Source: Novosphingobium olei | GTDB lineage: Bacteria; Pseudomonadota; Alphaproteobacteria; Sphingomonadales; Sphingomonadaceae | Length of the DNA stretch: 64,000 nucleotides | NCBI RefSeq assembly: GCF_012927405.1 | Contig: NZ_JABBGM010000005.1 | Coordinates: 1-64,000 of the forward strand | Direction of reading: 5' to 3' | Shown here: positions 26,000 through 39,390 of the stretch, in pieces | How positions within the stretch are numbered: position 1 is the first letter of the stretch | Layout: every line of letters begins with the position of its first letter | The notes under the pieces: generated by a model | The model's database searches: none | Seen by the model: only the letters and a program-made list of their open reading frames with translations | What the model was told of the DNA's origin: nothing | Position numbers and translations under genes: made by a program

Positions 26000-26607
26000 A
26001 GCCAGTCGCGCCAGCTTTCATGCAGGTGGCCGGGCGGGAAGGCGCGGCCCCGTTCCTGCAACTGCCACGTCGTCGGCCGGATCGGTTCCTCGAACAGGTG
26101 CATGTGCGCCTGCGCCGGGGTGCGGCCGCCCTTCTTGAGATTGCACGGCGCGCAGGCGGTGGTGACGTTCTCCCAGGTGGTGCGCCCACCAAGGCGGCGC
26201 GGCACGACATGGTCGAACGTCAGCAGGTCGGTGCTGCCGCAGTACTGGCACGAAAACTTGTCGCGCAGGAACAGGTTGAAGCGGGTGAAGGCGGGAAACT
26301 CGTTCGGCCGCACGTATTGGCGCAGCGCGATGACCGAGGGGATCTTCATGTCCAGCGACGGGCTGTGCACCGCCTGGTCGTAAGTCGCGATGATGTCGAC
26401 CCGTTCGAGGAACACTGCCTTGATCGCCGTCTGCCAGGGCCACAAGCTCAACGGATAATAGCTGAGCGGGGTGTAGTCGGCATTGAGGACAAGCGCCGGG
26501 CAATCATCGAGATGGCGCGAATTCCGGCCCGAAAACAGGTGGGCGGCGGCATCGCCGCTGTGGGGCCTGGCCGCAGCCGCCCGCTCGATCAGCGCCTTAT
26601 GAAGCAT
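25972..26607 (-). CDS. HNH endonuclease family protein
   Basis: A 211-residue protein with an N-terminal domain (LVLNADYTPLSYYPLSLWPW) typical of the small chromosomal HNH proteins of proteobacteria. The HNH core is FSCQYCGSTDLLTFDHVVPR, then LGGRTTWENVTTACAPCNLKK, with two CxxC zinc pairs, the catalytic His and Asn. This type is widespread as a single gene, not as part of a restriction or toxin unit, and its role is not established. GGAG sits only one base before the ATG, so the start could be a little downstream. Confidence 0.88.
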   Translation of the reverse strand: MLHKALIERAAAARPHSGDAAAHLFSGRNSRHLDDCPALVLNADYTPLSYYPLSLWPWQTAIKAVFLERVDIIATYDQAVHSPSLDMKIPSVIALRQYVRPNEFPAFTRFNLFLRDKFSCQYCGSTDLLTFDHVVPRRLGGRTTWENVTTACAPCNLKKGGRTPAQAHMHLFEEPIRPTTWQLQERGRAFPPGHLHESWRDWLYWDVELES

Positions 26608-26736
26608 GCTCCGGTTCGGCCCTTACGCATCGCCAATTGCCTCCTGACGGGGGAGGAAATGGGGACCTTGCGTGACCGCTTCGTGACGCATGCGATGGAA
26701 GGAACACGCTTGGCGCCCTTTCGTCAAGCGTGGTGA

Positions 26737-30932
<4,196 letters not shown>

Positions 30933-30933
<1 letters not shown>

Positions 30934-31181
30934 TGTCGACGGCGGATATTCCCTGGGACCAGCCGGCGACGATGATCGACCTGGAAGGACGCACCCCGAT
31001 CATCGGCACGATCCGCGAATGTGCCCTGCACTTCTCGCTCTACAAGCCGCACGCCAAGGAAAACGCGCGCGTGCTGCTGACCGTGCCGGTGCATCGCGTC
31101 GGTCGCAAGACGCGCACCTGGCTGCTTGATCCGCCGGAGATCGCGGAGCTGGCAGAACGACTAGCCCGCGAGACGAATTGA
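30933..31181 (+). CDS. 82-residue hypothetical protein coupled to gyrB
   Basis: The ATG at 30933 overlaps the gyrB stop (TGATG), so it is translationally coupled. The product is MSTADIPWDQPATMIDLEGR... followed by TIRECALHFSLYKPHAKENA and HRVGRKTRTWLLDPPEIAEL. It has no signal peptide or membrane segment. I recognise no domain. Coding character matches the neighbours, so I think it is real. Position after gyrB suggests nothing definite about function. Confidence 0.65.
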
Positions 31182-31353
31182 CGCGTTCAGGGGCCATTCA
31201 CGGCAATGAGGCACTTGAAAGCGCCCGTGCTTCTGCGCTTGCCGCGCGGCTTGCCGGGGTGATAGAGGCGCAGGGCAATTCCGCCGCACTGCGTTGTGGC
31301 ATATTGGGCGCGCGGGCTTGTCCGGCGCTCGCAAGGACAGGATCGACGATACG

Positions 31354-31797
31354 ATGAGCGCCATGACCGCCAGACCCGCGAAGTTGATTGCCGTGGGCGC
31401 GCTTGCGCTGGTGCTGTCTGCGTGCGGCCACAAGGAACGCCCGCGTACCGATCTTGCCGCGAGCAAGGTGACCACGATCGGCGTGAACGCCTACCTGTGG
31501 CGCGCCAGCCTCGAAACGCTGTCGTTCATGCCGCTGCTCCAGACCGACAGCAACGGCGGCGTCATCGTTACCGACTGGTACGCGAACCCGCAGAACCCGG
31601 GCGAGCGCGTCAAGGTGACCGTCTCGATCCTCGACCAGGACCTGCGTGCCGATGCCATCCGCGTTGCGGCGAGCCGCCAGGTGGCGCAGGCCGGCAACTG
31701 GGTCGATGCGCCGGTCCAGGCCGCGACCGTGCAGAAGCTGGAAGACATCATCTTGACCAAGGCGCGCGATCTGCGCCGCCAGACGATCAAGGGCTAA
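31354..31797 (+). CDS. DUF3576-type lipoprotein
   Basis: A 147-residue predicted lipoprotein. The signal peptide ends in a lipobox (LVLSACG, Cys24). The mature part has GVNAYLWRASLETLSFMPLL, then IVTDWYANPQNPGERVKVTV, typical of the alphaproteobacterial DUF3576 family of outer-membrane-associated lipoproteins with unknown role. It lies directly before leuS-lptE-holA, an arrangement I believe is common in alphaproteobacteria. The ATG at 31354 gives the cleanest signal. The 172 bases before it contain no convincing gene. Confidence 0.88.
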   Translation: MSAMTARPAKLIAVGALALVLSACGHKERPRTDLAASKVTTIGVNAYLWRASLETLSFMPLLQTDSNGGVIVTDWYANPQNPGERVKVTVSILDQDLRADAIRVAASRQVAQAGNWVDAPVQAATVQKLEDIILTKARDLRRQTIKG

Positions 31798-31814
31798 GCC
31801 CCACGCATCACGGG

Positions 31815-31843
31815 GCGCGGCGCAGCCGGTGGTTGCGCCGCGC
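31815..31843. terminator. strong hairpin between the lipoprotein gene and leuS
   Basis: GCGCGGCGCA (31815-31824) pairs perfectly with TGCGCCGCGC (31834-31843), loop GCCGGTGGT. There is no T-run on either side, so it may be a processing or attenuating hairpin rather than a full terminator. It lies 26 bases before the leuS start. Confidence 0.45.
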
Positions 31844-31869
31844 CGCTGTGGTCAATAGAGGGACGCTCC

Positions 31870-34392
31870 ATGACCGCAGAGCGTTTCGATCCGTCCGTCG
31901 CCGATATCCGCTGGCAGAAGGCCTGGGACGAGGCCCAGTCCTTCCGTGCCGACGATTCCAGCACCAAGCCGCGCAGCTACGTGCTCGAGATGTTCCCCTA
32001 TCCTTCGGGGCGCATCCACATCGGCCACGTGCGCAACTACACGATGGGCGACGTGCTCGCGCGCTACAAGCGCATGCAGGGCCATGAAGTACTGCACCCG
32101 ATGGGCTGGGACGCGTTCGGCATGCCGGCCGAGAACGCCGCCATGGAAAAGGGCGTCCACCCCGGCGGCTGGACCCGCGACAACATCGCCAACATGAAGG
32201 CACAGCTCAAGCGCCTGGGCTTCGCGCTCGACTGGAGCCGCGAAATTGCAACCTGCGAGCCCGAATACTACGGCCACGAACAGGCGCTGTTCCTCGATCT
32301 CTATGCCGCGGGCCTGGTCTACCGTAAAGAATCGACGGTCAACTGGGACCCGGTCGACATGACCGTGCTCGCCAACGAGCAGGTGATCGACGGCCGCGGC
32401 TGGCGTTCGGGTGCGGTGGTCGAAAAGCGCAAGCTGAACCAGTGGTTCCTCAAGATCACCGACTTCGCCGACGAACTGCTCGAAGGCCTCTCCACGCTCG
32501 ACAAGTGGCCCGAGAAGGTCCGCACGATGCAGGAAAACTGGATCGGCAAGAGCCAGGGGCTGCAGTTCCGCTTCGACCTGTCGGACGGTGGCAGCGTCGA
32601 GGTCTATACCACGCGCCCCGACACGATCTTCGGCGCGAGCTTCGTGGCAGTCGCGGCCGACCATCCGATCGCGCAGGGCGTCGCCGCGCGGTCGACGGAG
32701 GCGCAGAACTTCATCGCCCTGTGCAAGAAGGGCGGCACCACCGCGGCCGAGCTGGAAACCGCCGAGAAGCTGGGCTTCGATACCGGCATCACGGCAAAGC
32801 ATCCGTTCACCGGGGCGGACCTTCCGGTCTACATCGCCAACTTCGTGCTGATGGAATACGGCACCGGCGCGATCATGGCCGTGCCGGGGCACGACCAGCG
32901 CGACTTCGACTTCGCCACCAAGTATGCGCTGCCCATCCTGCGCGTGGTGGCGTCCGACCCCGCCGACGCCGACAAGCCTTTTGCGGGTGAAGCCGAGGCA
33001 GGCGACGGCGTGCTCGTCAATTCGGGCTTCCTCGATGGCATGAGCGTGGCCGATGCCAAGGCCGCCGTGATCGCTCGCGCGCAGGACGAAGGCTGGGGCG
33101 AAGGCAAGACGGTGTGGCGCTTGCGCGACTGGGGCGTTTCGCGCCAGCGGTACTGGGGAACGCCGATCCCGTTCATCCACTGCGAGATCTGCGGCGTGGT
33201 GCCGGTGCCAAAGAAGCACCTGCCGGTGGTGCTGCCCGACGACGTCAGCTTCGACGTGCCCGGCAACCCGCTGAACCGCCACCCCACGTGGAAGCACGTC
33301 GACTGCCCGCAGTGCGGCCATCCCGCGCGGCGCGAGACCGATACGCTCGACACCTTCGTCGACAGTTCGTGGTATTTCCTGCGGTTTGCCAGCCAGCCCG
33401 AAGATCGCCCATTCGATCCGGAAGAGATCAAGCGCTGGCTGCCGGTGGAGCAGTATATCGGCGGGATCGAGCATGCGATCCTGCATCTGCTTTACGCCCG
33501 GTTCTGGACGCGTGCGCTGGCCCGCATCGGCAAGGTCGAGGTGACCGAGCCCTTCGCCAGCCTGTTCACGCAAGGCATGGTGACGCACGAGACCTACGAG
33601 CGTCGCAATCCCGAGAACGGCCAGCCGATCTTCTTCAGCCCCGGCGAAGTCGAGCGCAGCGGCGAAGGCGCGACCCTGAAGGCGGACGGAGCGCCGGTCG
33701 AGGTCGGCCGCGTTATCAAGATGTCCAAGTCCAAGAAGAACGTCGTGGACCCGGACGAGATCGTCGCAAAGTACGGTGCCGACGCAATCCGCTGGTTCAT
33801 GCTCTCGGACAGCCCGCCCGAACGCGACCTCCCGTGGTCCGAAGCCGGGATCGAGGGCTGCGCGCGCTTCGTGCAACGTCTGTGGCGCCTTTTTGCAAAG
33901 TACGACGCTTCTGCCGCCGGCGAGGACAAGGCGCTGGACCGCAAGGTCCACCAGACGGTGCATGCGGTCGCCTCCGATATCGAGGCACTCGGCTTCAACA
34001 AGGCCGTGGCGCGGATCTACGAACTGACCGGCGCGACCGAGAAGGCACAGCCATCGGCCAGCCGTTCCGCCGCAATCCGGTCGCTGCTGCTGCTCGTCGC
34101 ACCGATGATGCCGCATCTGGCCGAAGAAGCATGGAATGCGTTCGGCAGCGGGCTCGTGGCCGATGCGGCCTGGCCCGAGGTCGACCCGGCCCTGCTGATC
34201 GATGACGAGTTGACCGTCGCGGTGCAGGTCAAGGGCAAGCTCCGCGACACGCTGACCGTCGCCAAGGGACTGCCCAGAGAAGAGCTCGAGCGGCTTGCCC
34301 TCGCCTCCGACAAGGTGCAGCGTGCGCTTGACGGGGCAGACGTGAAGAAGGTGATCGTGGTGCCGGATCGGCTGGTAAATGTCGTTGCGTAA
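31870..34392 (+). CDS. leuS: leucyl-tRNA synthetase
   Basis: Class I aminoacyl-tRNA synthetase charging tRNA-Leu, 840 residues. It carries the HIGH-type motif in [17 protein letters not shown] near residue 45 and the KMSKS loop [16 protein letters not shown] near residue 617. Between them is the CP1 editing domain ([30 protein letters not shown]), and a zinc-type CxxC pair ([20 protein letters not shown]) is visible. GAGGGAC precedes the ATG. The last 14 bases overlap lptE, making leuS-lptE-holA one operon. Confidence 0.97.
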   Translation: MTAERFDPSVADIRWQKAWDEAQSFRADDSSTKPRSYVLEMFPYPSGRIHIGHVRNYTMGDVLARYKRMQGHEVLHPMGWDAFGMPAENAAMEKGVHPGGWTRDNIANMKAQLKRLGFALDWSREIATCEPEYYGHEQALFLDLYAAGLVYRKESTVNWDPVDMTVLANEQVIDGRGWRSGAVVEKRKLNQWFLKITDFADELLEGLSTLDKWPEKVRTMQENWIGKSQGLQFRFDLSDGGSVEVYTTRPDTIFGASFVAVAADHPIAQGVAARSTEAQNFIALCKKGGTTAAELETAEKLGFDTGITAKHPFTGADLPVYIANFVLMEYGTGAIMAVPGHDQRDFDFATKYALPILRVVASDPADADKPFAGEAEAGDGVLVNSGFLDGMSVADAKAAVIARAQDEGWGEGKTVWRLRDWGVSRQRYWGTPIPFIHCEICGVVPVPKKHLPVVLPDDVSFDVPGNPLNRHPTWKHVDCPQCGHPARRETDTLDTFVDSSWYFLRFASQPEDRPFDPEEIKRWLPVEQYIGGIEHAILHLLYARFWTRALARIGKVEVTEPFASLFTQGMVTHETYERRNPENGQPIFFSPGEVERSGEGATLKADGAPVEVGRVIKMSKSKKNVVDPDEIVAKYGADAIRWFMLSDSPPERDLPWSEAGIEGCARFVQRLWRLFAKYDASAAGEDKALDRKVHQTVHAVASDIEALGFNKAVARIYELTGATEKAQPSASRSAAIRSLLLLVAPMMPHLAEEAWNAFGSGLVADAAWPEVDPALLIDDELTVAVQVKGKLRDTLTVAKGLPREELERLALASDKVQRALDGADVKKVIVVPDRLVNVVA

Positions 34393-34876
34393 GGCGCTCG
34401 TTGCCCTGACCCTGCCGCTTGCCCTTGCGGCTTGCGGGCTTTCGCCGATGTACGCCGGCGGCGGCAGTGGCGAGACGGCGCGCGCGGTCTCTGCGGTCGA
34501 GGTTTCCTCGATCGAGGGCAAGTCGGGCTGGCTGGTGCGCAACGCGCTGGTCGATCGCCTGGGCGCAGGTCGCGTCGAATCGCCGCGCTACCGGCTCGAC
34601 GTGCGGCTCGATGAGCGGCTGCAGGGCCTGGGCCTTGTCGGGAACGATGCCATCACGCGCGAGCGCCGCATCCTGCGCGCGCGCTACCAGCTGGTCGATA
34701 CCGCGAACGGCAAGATCCTGCTCGATGCCACGGCAACGGCTGATGCGGGGCTTGATGTGGTCCAGAACGAATATGCGGTGATCGCGGCCGAGCAGACAGC
34801 GCTCGAGAACCTGAGCCACGAAATCGCCGATCAGATCGTGACGCGGGTCGCCGTTCGCCTGCGCGCGAGGTCGTGA
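34379..34876 (+). CDS. lptE: LPS assembly lipoprotein LptE
   Basis: Outer-membrane lipoprotein that plugs LptD and helps insert lipopolysaccharide. The 165-residue product has a signal peptide with lipobox LALAACG (Cys19), followed by [17 protein letters not shown]. The body fits LptE ([26 protein letters not shown], then [16 protein letters not shown]). It overlaps leuS by 14 bases and holA by 4 bases (GTGA). The leuS-lptE-holA order is conserved across many proteobacteria. Confidence 0.92.
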   Translation: MSLRKALVALTLPLALAACGLSPMYAGGGSGETARAVSAVEVSSIEGKSGWLVRNALVDRLGAGRVESPRYRLDVRLDERLQGLGLVGNDAITRERRILRARYQLVDTANGKILLDATATADAGLDVVQNEYAVIAAEQTALENLSHEIADQIVTRVAVRLRARS

Positions 34877-35895
34877 AGGCAACGCAGAAGACTTTCGCGG
34901 GCCTTGCCGAGCGCGCCGCGCGCGATTGCAGGCTGTTCTATTTCTGCGGACCGGACGAAGCCGGCGCCAGCGATGCCGCAACGCGCATCGCCGCCCTGCT
35001 ACCGGCGGGCGAAAAGGTCGAACTGGCAGGATCCGACTTGCGCCGTGACCCGGTGCGGCTGGCGGACGAGGCGCGATCGACGTCTCTGTTCGGCGATCGA
35101 CGCCATATCCACGTGCGCAGCGCCGGCGACGAGGTTTACGACGCAGTGGAAACGCTGCTCGCCAGTCCGGTCGACGGATGGCCTGTGCTGATCGTGGCAA
35201 CCTCCGCCAGCGACAAGTCGCGCGTTGCCAAGCTGCTTGCCGATCGCGGCGATTCGCTGGTGGTGATGTTCCATCCGCCCGAGTTGCGTTCGGTCGCGGG
35301 GTCCATCCGTCAATGGGCCGATGCCGCAGGGGTGCGGCTGACGTCGGACCTTGCCGAAAGGATCGCCCGCTCCACCGCGCTCGACACACGCATGGCGCGC
35401 AGCGAAATCGAGAAGCTGGCGCTCTACCTTGATGCCAGCCCCCATGCGCCGCGCAGCGCCGACTCCGGCGCACTCGATGCAGTCTGCGCGGAAAGCGAAG
35501 ACGACGGGATGTCGGGTCTCGTCAACGCGGTATTGAGTGGCAATACCGCCAGGCTGACAGCTGAGCTGTCCCGCTTCCACGATCTCGAGATGAATGCGGT
35601 CGGGCTGCTGCTGGCGTTCGAGCGGCGTGCCGCGCAGCTTGCCGCGCTGGCAGGAAGGCTCGGCAACCGGACCGACATCGTCGCCTTCGTCGAGGAGGAG
35701 ACAGGCGCACGGCGGATCTTTTTCCGCGACAAGGGCGACATCCTGAACCAGCTGAAGCGCTGGCGCGGACCGCGATTGGAACGGCTTGTCGCGCGCATCG
35801 CCGCCCTTCACGCGGCGTTGCTGGCCGACAGCCGGAACGCCAATCTACTTCTGACTCAAGGCCTTACCGAGATCACCCGCGCCGCCGCCCGCTAA
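34873..35895 (+). CDS. holA: DNA polymerase III subunit delta
   Basis: The delta subunit of the clamp loader opens the beta sliding clamp. The 340-residue protein starts at a GTG (34873) that overlaps the lptE stop. It shows the AAA+-like N-terminal domain without a P-loop (LFYFCGPDEAGASDAATRI) and the clamp-contact loop STSLFGDRRHIHV. Alpha-helical middle and C-terminal domains follow (FHDLEMNAVGLLLAFERRAA). Length and context after lptE support the call. Confidence 0.93.
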   Translation: MKATQKTFAGLAERAARDCRLFYFCGPDEAGASDAATRIAALLPAGEKVELAGSDLRRDPVRLADEARSTSLFGDRRHIHVRSAGDEVYDAVETLLASPVDGWPVLIVATSASDKSRVAKLLADRGDSLVVMFHPPELRSVAGSIRQWADAAGVRLTSDLAERIARSTALDTRMARSEIEKLALYLDASPHAPRSADSGALDAVCAESEDDGMSGLVNAVLSGNTARLTAELSRFHDLEMNAVGLLLAFERRAAQLAALAGRLGNRTDIVAFVEEETGARRIFFRDKGDILNQLKRWRGPRLERLVARIAALHAALLADSRNANLLLTQGLTEITRAAAR

Positions 35896-36061
35896 AGACC
35901 GCACCACGGCGAGACAATGGCCGCAGTGCCGCGTCTTGCTTATGGGCTGCGATACTGTACGTATTGCGCCGCAGCAAAGGTCGAAACCCGAACCGTGCTG
36001 CAGTCCTGCGCTGGCATCCGCAGATCGATACGGCGAAGATACGCTCGGAGACGATGGACCG

Positions 36062-37483
36062 ATGGCGACCCTTGAGAAGGACATGGCCGGACGATCGGGC
36101 GCCACCAGCGCCGGCTCCGCCGCGTCCCAGCGCCTCAAACTGCCGCTTGCGCCTTCGCTGGAGCGGCGCCGCCTCCAGAGCTACCTGCTGCTGATCGTTT
36201 GTGACGGGCTCGCCCTGACGATCGGGCTGCTGCTCACCGCTTACCTCTATCTTGGAACAACATCGGAGGACGGCACCGTCCGGCAATGGGCGATCATGCT
36301 TCCGGTGTACTGGACCGCCGCGCTGAGCCTGCAGACCTATTCGGCAAATGCGCTCATCTCGCTGCGGACCGCGCAGAAGCGAGCACTCCTGGCGCTCCTT
36401 GCGGCCTTTACGCTCAGCCTGTTCGTGGCCTTCTTCGCCAAGTCGAGCGGCGATTTCTCGCGCATCACGACAGGGTTCGGCATCGTGGTCAGCGCGGCGC
36501 TGCTCATGTGGGTACGCGTCCTGCTCAAGCCCCTGTTCCGCATGCGCTGCGGGGCCACGGCAGAGAACGTGCTGGTTCTCGACGATGGCGGGATGCCGGT
36601 GCGGGTGCCGCATGCATGGCACATCGATACGGCCGAGCACCGGCTCTCGCCCAACCGGCAGGATCCGCACATGCTCGATCGCCTCGGCATGTTCATGGCG
36701 AACATGGACCGCGTGCTGGTGAGTTGCCCGCCCGAACGCCGCATGGACTGGGCCCTGGTGTTCAAGGGGTCGAACATCTGCGGCGAGATCATCGAACCAG
36801 AAGTCACCAGCCTTGGCGTGCTGGGCGCGCGCCGCGGGCAGGGTTTCGGCGCGCTGATCGTATCGACCGGACCGCTCGGCCTGCGCAACCGGGCGGCCAA
36901 GCGCCTGATGGACATCTCCATCGCCGGCGCGGCGCTGATTTTCCTTGCGCCGTTGCTCATCATCGTCGCCGCGCTGATCAAGCTCGAGGACCGCGGCCCG
37001 GTGTTTTTCCTGCAGCAGCGCCAGGGCCGCAACAACCGTCTGTTCTGGATCTACAAGTTCCGATCGATGCGCGTGGAAAGGCTGGATGCTTCGGGAACAC
37101 GCTCGGCCAGCAAGGACGATGATCGCATCACGCGGATCGGCCGGTTCATCCGCGGCACCAGCATCGACGAGTTGCCCCAGCTTCTCAACGTCCTGCGCGG
37201 CGACATGAGCATTGTCGGCCCACGTCCGCATGCCATCGGATCGCTCGCCGGATCGAAGCGTTTCTGGGAGGTCGATTCCCGCTACCTGCTGCGCCACTCG
37301 CTCAAGCCCGGCCTCACCGGCCTTGCCCAGATCCGCGGGCTGCGTGGCGCCACCGATTCGGAGCAGGATCTGTCGGACAGGCTTCAGGCCGATCTCGAAT
37401 ACCTCGACGGCTGGACCGTCTGGCGGGACCTGCGAATCATGGTGGCGACGATCACCGTACTGGTTCACGACCGCGCATTTTAG
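36062..37483 (+). CDS. undecaprenyl-phosphate sugar phosphotransferase (polyprenyl glycosylphosphotransferase)
   Basis: Inner-membrane enzyme that starts exopolysaccharide repeat assembly by moving a sugar-1-phosphate to undecaprenyl phosphate. The 473-residue protein has N-terminal membrane helices (SYLLLIVCDGLALTIGLLLT), a CoA-binding-like middle domain and the C-terminal bacterial sugar transferase domain: KRLMDISIAGAALIFLAPLL, RGPVFFLQQRQGRNNRLFWI, FRSMRV, GRFIRGTSIDELPQLLNVLR and MSIVGPRPHAIG. ATG 36062 is preferred; the frame is open upstream to 35936. It heads an export and polymerisation block. Confidence 0.92.
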   Translation: MATLEKDMAGRSGATSAGSAASQRLKLPLAPSLERRRLQSYLLLIVCDGLALTIGLLLTAYLYLGTTSEDGTVRQWAIMLPVYWTAALSLQTYSANALISLRTAQKRALLALLAAFTLSLFVAFFAKSSGDFSRITTGFGIVVSAALLMWVRVLLKPLFRMRCGATAENVLVLDDGGMPVRVPHAWHIDTAEHRLSPNRQDPHMLDRLGMFMANMDRVLVSCPPERRMDWALVFKGSNICGEIIEPEVTSLGVLGARRGQGFGALIVSTGPLGLRNRAAKRLMDISIAGAALIFLAPLLIIVAALIKLEDRGPVFFLQQRQGRNNRLFWIYKFRSMRVERLDASGTRSASKDDDRITRIGRFIRGTSIDELPQLLNVLRGDMSIVGPRPHAIGSLAGSKRFWEVDSRYLLRHSLKPGLTGLAQIRGLRGATDSEQDLSDRLQADLEYLDGWTVWRDLRIMVATITVLVHDRAF

Positions 37484-37508
37484 GATGAGCTGTTAGCTAC
37501 ATGCGACA

Positions 37509-37593
37509 GACTGTGCAGATGCGAAGAGTGCACCTACCTATGAAAAATTCCCCTGATTTTCCGACTCCGTCGTTTTTGTGCATCTGCACAGTC
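37509..37593. repeat. 14-bp inverted repeat in the exopolysaccharide block
   Basis: GACTGTGCAGATGC (37509-37522) recurs as its exact reverse complement GCATCTGCACAGTC at 37580-37593, 57 bases apart. It lies in a 193-base gap that is A+T-richer than its surroundings. The sequence between holds ATGAAAAATTCCCC but no clear promoter. The arrangement could be a pair of regulator sites or the arms of a large hairpin. Confidence 0.7.
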
Positions 37594-37676
37594 GTTCTTG
37601 CGCGCCTGCGAAAAAGGCTGAAAATGGAGTAATCTTAGGTTAGCGGTTTCTGCGTACGCCGAATCTGGAGGTTGCA

Positions 37677-37937
37677 GTGACCAAGCTGAACAAGATTGCA
37701 CTGATGGGCACCGCGCTTGCGCTCTGTCTGTCCGGCACCGCCCAGGCGGCCACTACCCGTTCGGGTGATGCCGTTCCTGCTGTTGGAAAGAAGGCACCCA
37801 AGCGCACCGTCGCTGCCGTTCGCGGCAAGCGCAGCGCTGCCGGCGAAGACACGGCGATCATCGCCGCGGCTGCTGTCGGGACGCTGGTCGTTGGCGGCAT
37901 TGCGCTGGCAGACAGCGGCAACGACAGCCCGGGCTGA
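37677..37937 (+). CDS. 86-residue small secreted or membrane-associated protein
   Basis: GTG start at 37677 with an excellent GGAGG 7 bases upstream. A clear signal peptide (TKLNKIALMGTALALCLSGTAQA) is followed by a short basic region (GKKAPKRTVAAVRGKR) and a hydrophobic glycine-containing helix (DTAIIAAAAVGTLVVGGIAL) ending ADSGNDSPG. It is flanked by a strong inverted repeat upstream and a rho-independent terminator downstream, so it is probably its own transcript inside the exopolysaccharide block. I recognise no family; small proteins ending in such a helix occur near sphingomonad polysaccharide genes, but I cannot confirm this one. Confidence 0.75.
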   Translation: MTKLNKIALMGTALALCLSGTAQAATTRSGDAVPAVGKKAPKRTVAAVRGKRSAAGEDTAIIAAAAVGTLVVGGIALADSGNDSPG

Positions 37938-37977
37938 TAGGCCAGACGGTCGTTTTGTCTCATAGCAGAACATAGGG

Positions 37978-38005
37978 AACCCCCTTCGTTTCGGAGGGGG
38001 TTTCT
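37978..38005 (+). terminator. rho-independent terminator after the small secreted protein
   Basis: AACCCCCTTCG (37978-37988) pairs with CGGAGGGGGTT (37992-38002) around a TTT loop, with one G-T pair, followed by TCTT. It would isolate the small-protein transcript from the ligase gene. Confidence 0.85.
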
Positions 38006-38067
38006 TAATTCCATTGCATGTCTAATTTTCCCCCGGAACCTGAGCCAGGAAAGACAGACTTCGACGC

Positions 38068-39390
38068 ATGGATCCCGTTGTCCTATCCGCTATCCTTCTA
38101 CTGATCGTCTCCACTCTGCTAGGTGGCGGCGGCACCCCCTCGCCTTTGCTGGAACTGGCCGTGCAACTGATCGGCGCAGGAATTGCGGCGTTCTGGGGCA
38201 TCCAGATGCTGCGCCGCAACGCGAAGATCTCGCTGCCTGCGCTGGTGATTGCAGCGCTTTTCCTTTTGGTCCCGCTGGTCCAGCTGGTCCCCCTGCCGCC
38301 GTCGGTGTGGCAGGCGCTCCCCGGCCGCGCACCCGAAATCGAAGCGCTGAAGCTGGTTGGGGCCGAAAACAGCTGGCGTTCCATTTCGATGGCACCTGAC
38401 CGGACGCTTGCGTCCCTCCTCGCCAGTATTCCGCCGCTGCTGCTACTGGTCATGGTCGCCAGCATGCGCCGGCGCGACCGCGCCTTGATGGTCGCGGTGG
38501 TCGGTGCGATCGGCCTTTTGACGCTGCTCGTGGGCCTCCTGCAAGTCAGGGCCGGCGTGCTGCTTTTCTGGGATCGGTCCGATGTCGTCCTCACCGGCTT
38601 CCAGGCGAACCGCAACACCACCGCCGATGTCCTTCTGGTCGGGCTGCTCGCTGGCGTAACTGCGCTGCGACTATGGAACGAGGGTCGGAGCCGGCCGCGC
38701 AGCCCGGTGGTGATCCTTACCGCTTCTGCTGTCCTGTCGATCATGATTGCCACGGGCGTGTTCATGACCGGATCGCGGTCCGGCGTCGTACTGCTCCTCA
38801 TTGCCGTTCCGGCTGCGGCAATCATCGCCTTTCTTCAGGTCCAGGGTTCGTCGCGACGCCCGCTTCTTGCCGGACTGGGCGCGCTGATCATACTGGCGGG
38901 CGCGGGTCTGGTGGTTGCGCAATCCGCCAACGGCAGCATCGTCAAGGTCGTGTCCCGCTTCTCTACCGATGACGAGACGCGTCCCGAGCTTTGGCGCGAC
39001 ACACGCTATGCCATTAACGAATCCTTCCCCTTCGGAACAGGGATCGGCACCTTCGTTCCGATCATGTTTGCTGCTGAGCGGCTGGAAGTCGTCGATATGC
39101 GGTTGCCCAACCGTGCGCACAACGAATATCTCGAATACACCATGGAGAGCGGCATCGCCGGCCCGCTCGCGATGCTGGTAATTTCACTATATCTCATTGT
39201 AATTGCTTGGAAAGAATGGCGGAAGCATCAGCCATTTTCCCGTGCACAAATCTCGTGCGCGATTGCAGCAATGACCATTGTTGCACTGCACTCTATCGTG
39301 GACTATCCCTTTCGTTCGATGTCGATGGCCAGTCTGATCGCCATTATGGTTGCTCTGCTGCTGCCTGCACCGGAGCGGAAGCCCGAATGA
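38068..39390 (+). CDS. O-antigen ligase / Wzy-type polymerase family membrane protein
   Basis: A 440-residue polytopic membrane protein with about ten helices. The large periplasmic loop carries the family's Wzy_C features: FMTGSRSGVVLLLIAVPAAA, TRPELWRDTRYAINESFPFG, TGIGTFVPIM and the conserved NRAHNEYLEYTMESG. Members polymerise or ligate polyprenyl-linked glycans at the periplasmic face; in an exopolysaccharide block a polymerase role is more likely. AGGAAAGA lies about 15 bases before the ATG. Its stop overlaps the next start. Confidence 0.88.
   Translation: MDPVVLSAILLLIVSTLLGGGGTPSPLLELAVQLIGAGIAAFWGIQMLRRNAKISLPALVIAALFLLVPLVQLVPLPPSVWQALPGRAPEIEALKLVGAENSWRSISMAPDRTLASLLASIPPLLLLVMVASMRRRDRALMVAVVGAIGLLTLLVGLLQVRAGVLLFWDRSDVVLTGFQANRNTTADVLLVGLLAGVTALRLWNEGRSRPRSPVVILTASAVLSIMIATGVFMTGSRSGVVLLLIAVPAAAIIAFLQVQGSSRRPLLAGLGALIILAGAGLVVAQSANGSIVKVVSRFSTDDETRPELWRDTRYAINESFPFGTGIGTFVPIMFAAERLEVVDMRLPNRAHNEYLEYTMESGIAGPLAMLVISLYLIVIAWKEWRKHQPFSRAQISCAIAAMTIVALHSIVDYPFRSMSMASLIAIMVALLLPAPERKPE

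Noticed and set aside
26659-26736. 25-codon frame with a good GGGGAGGAA ribosome-like site in the gap upstream of the HNH gene
   Set aside because: Very short, no recognisable features, and it lies where the HNH promoter is expected on the other strand.
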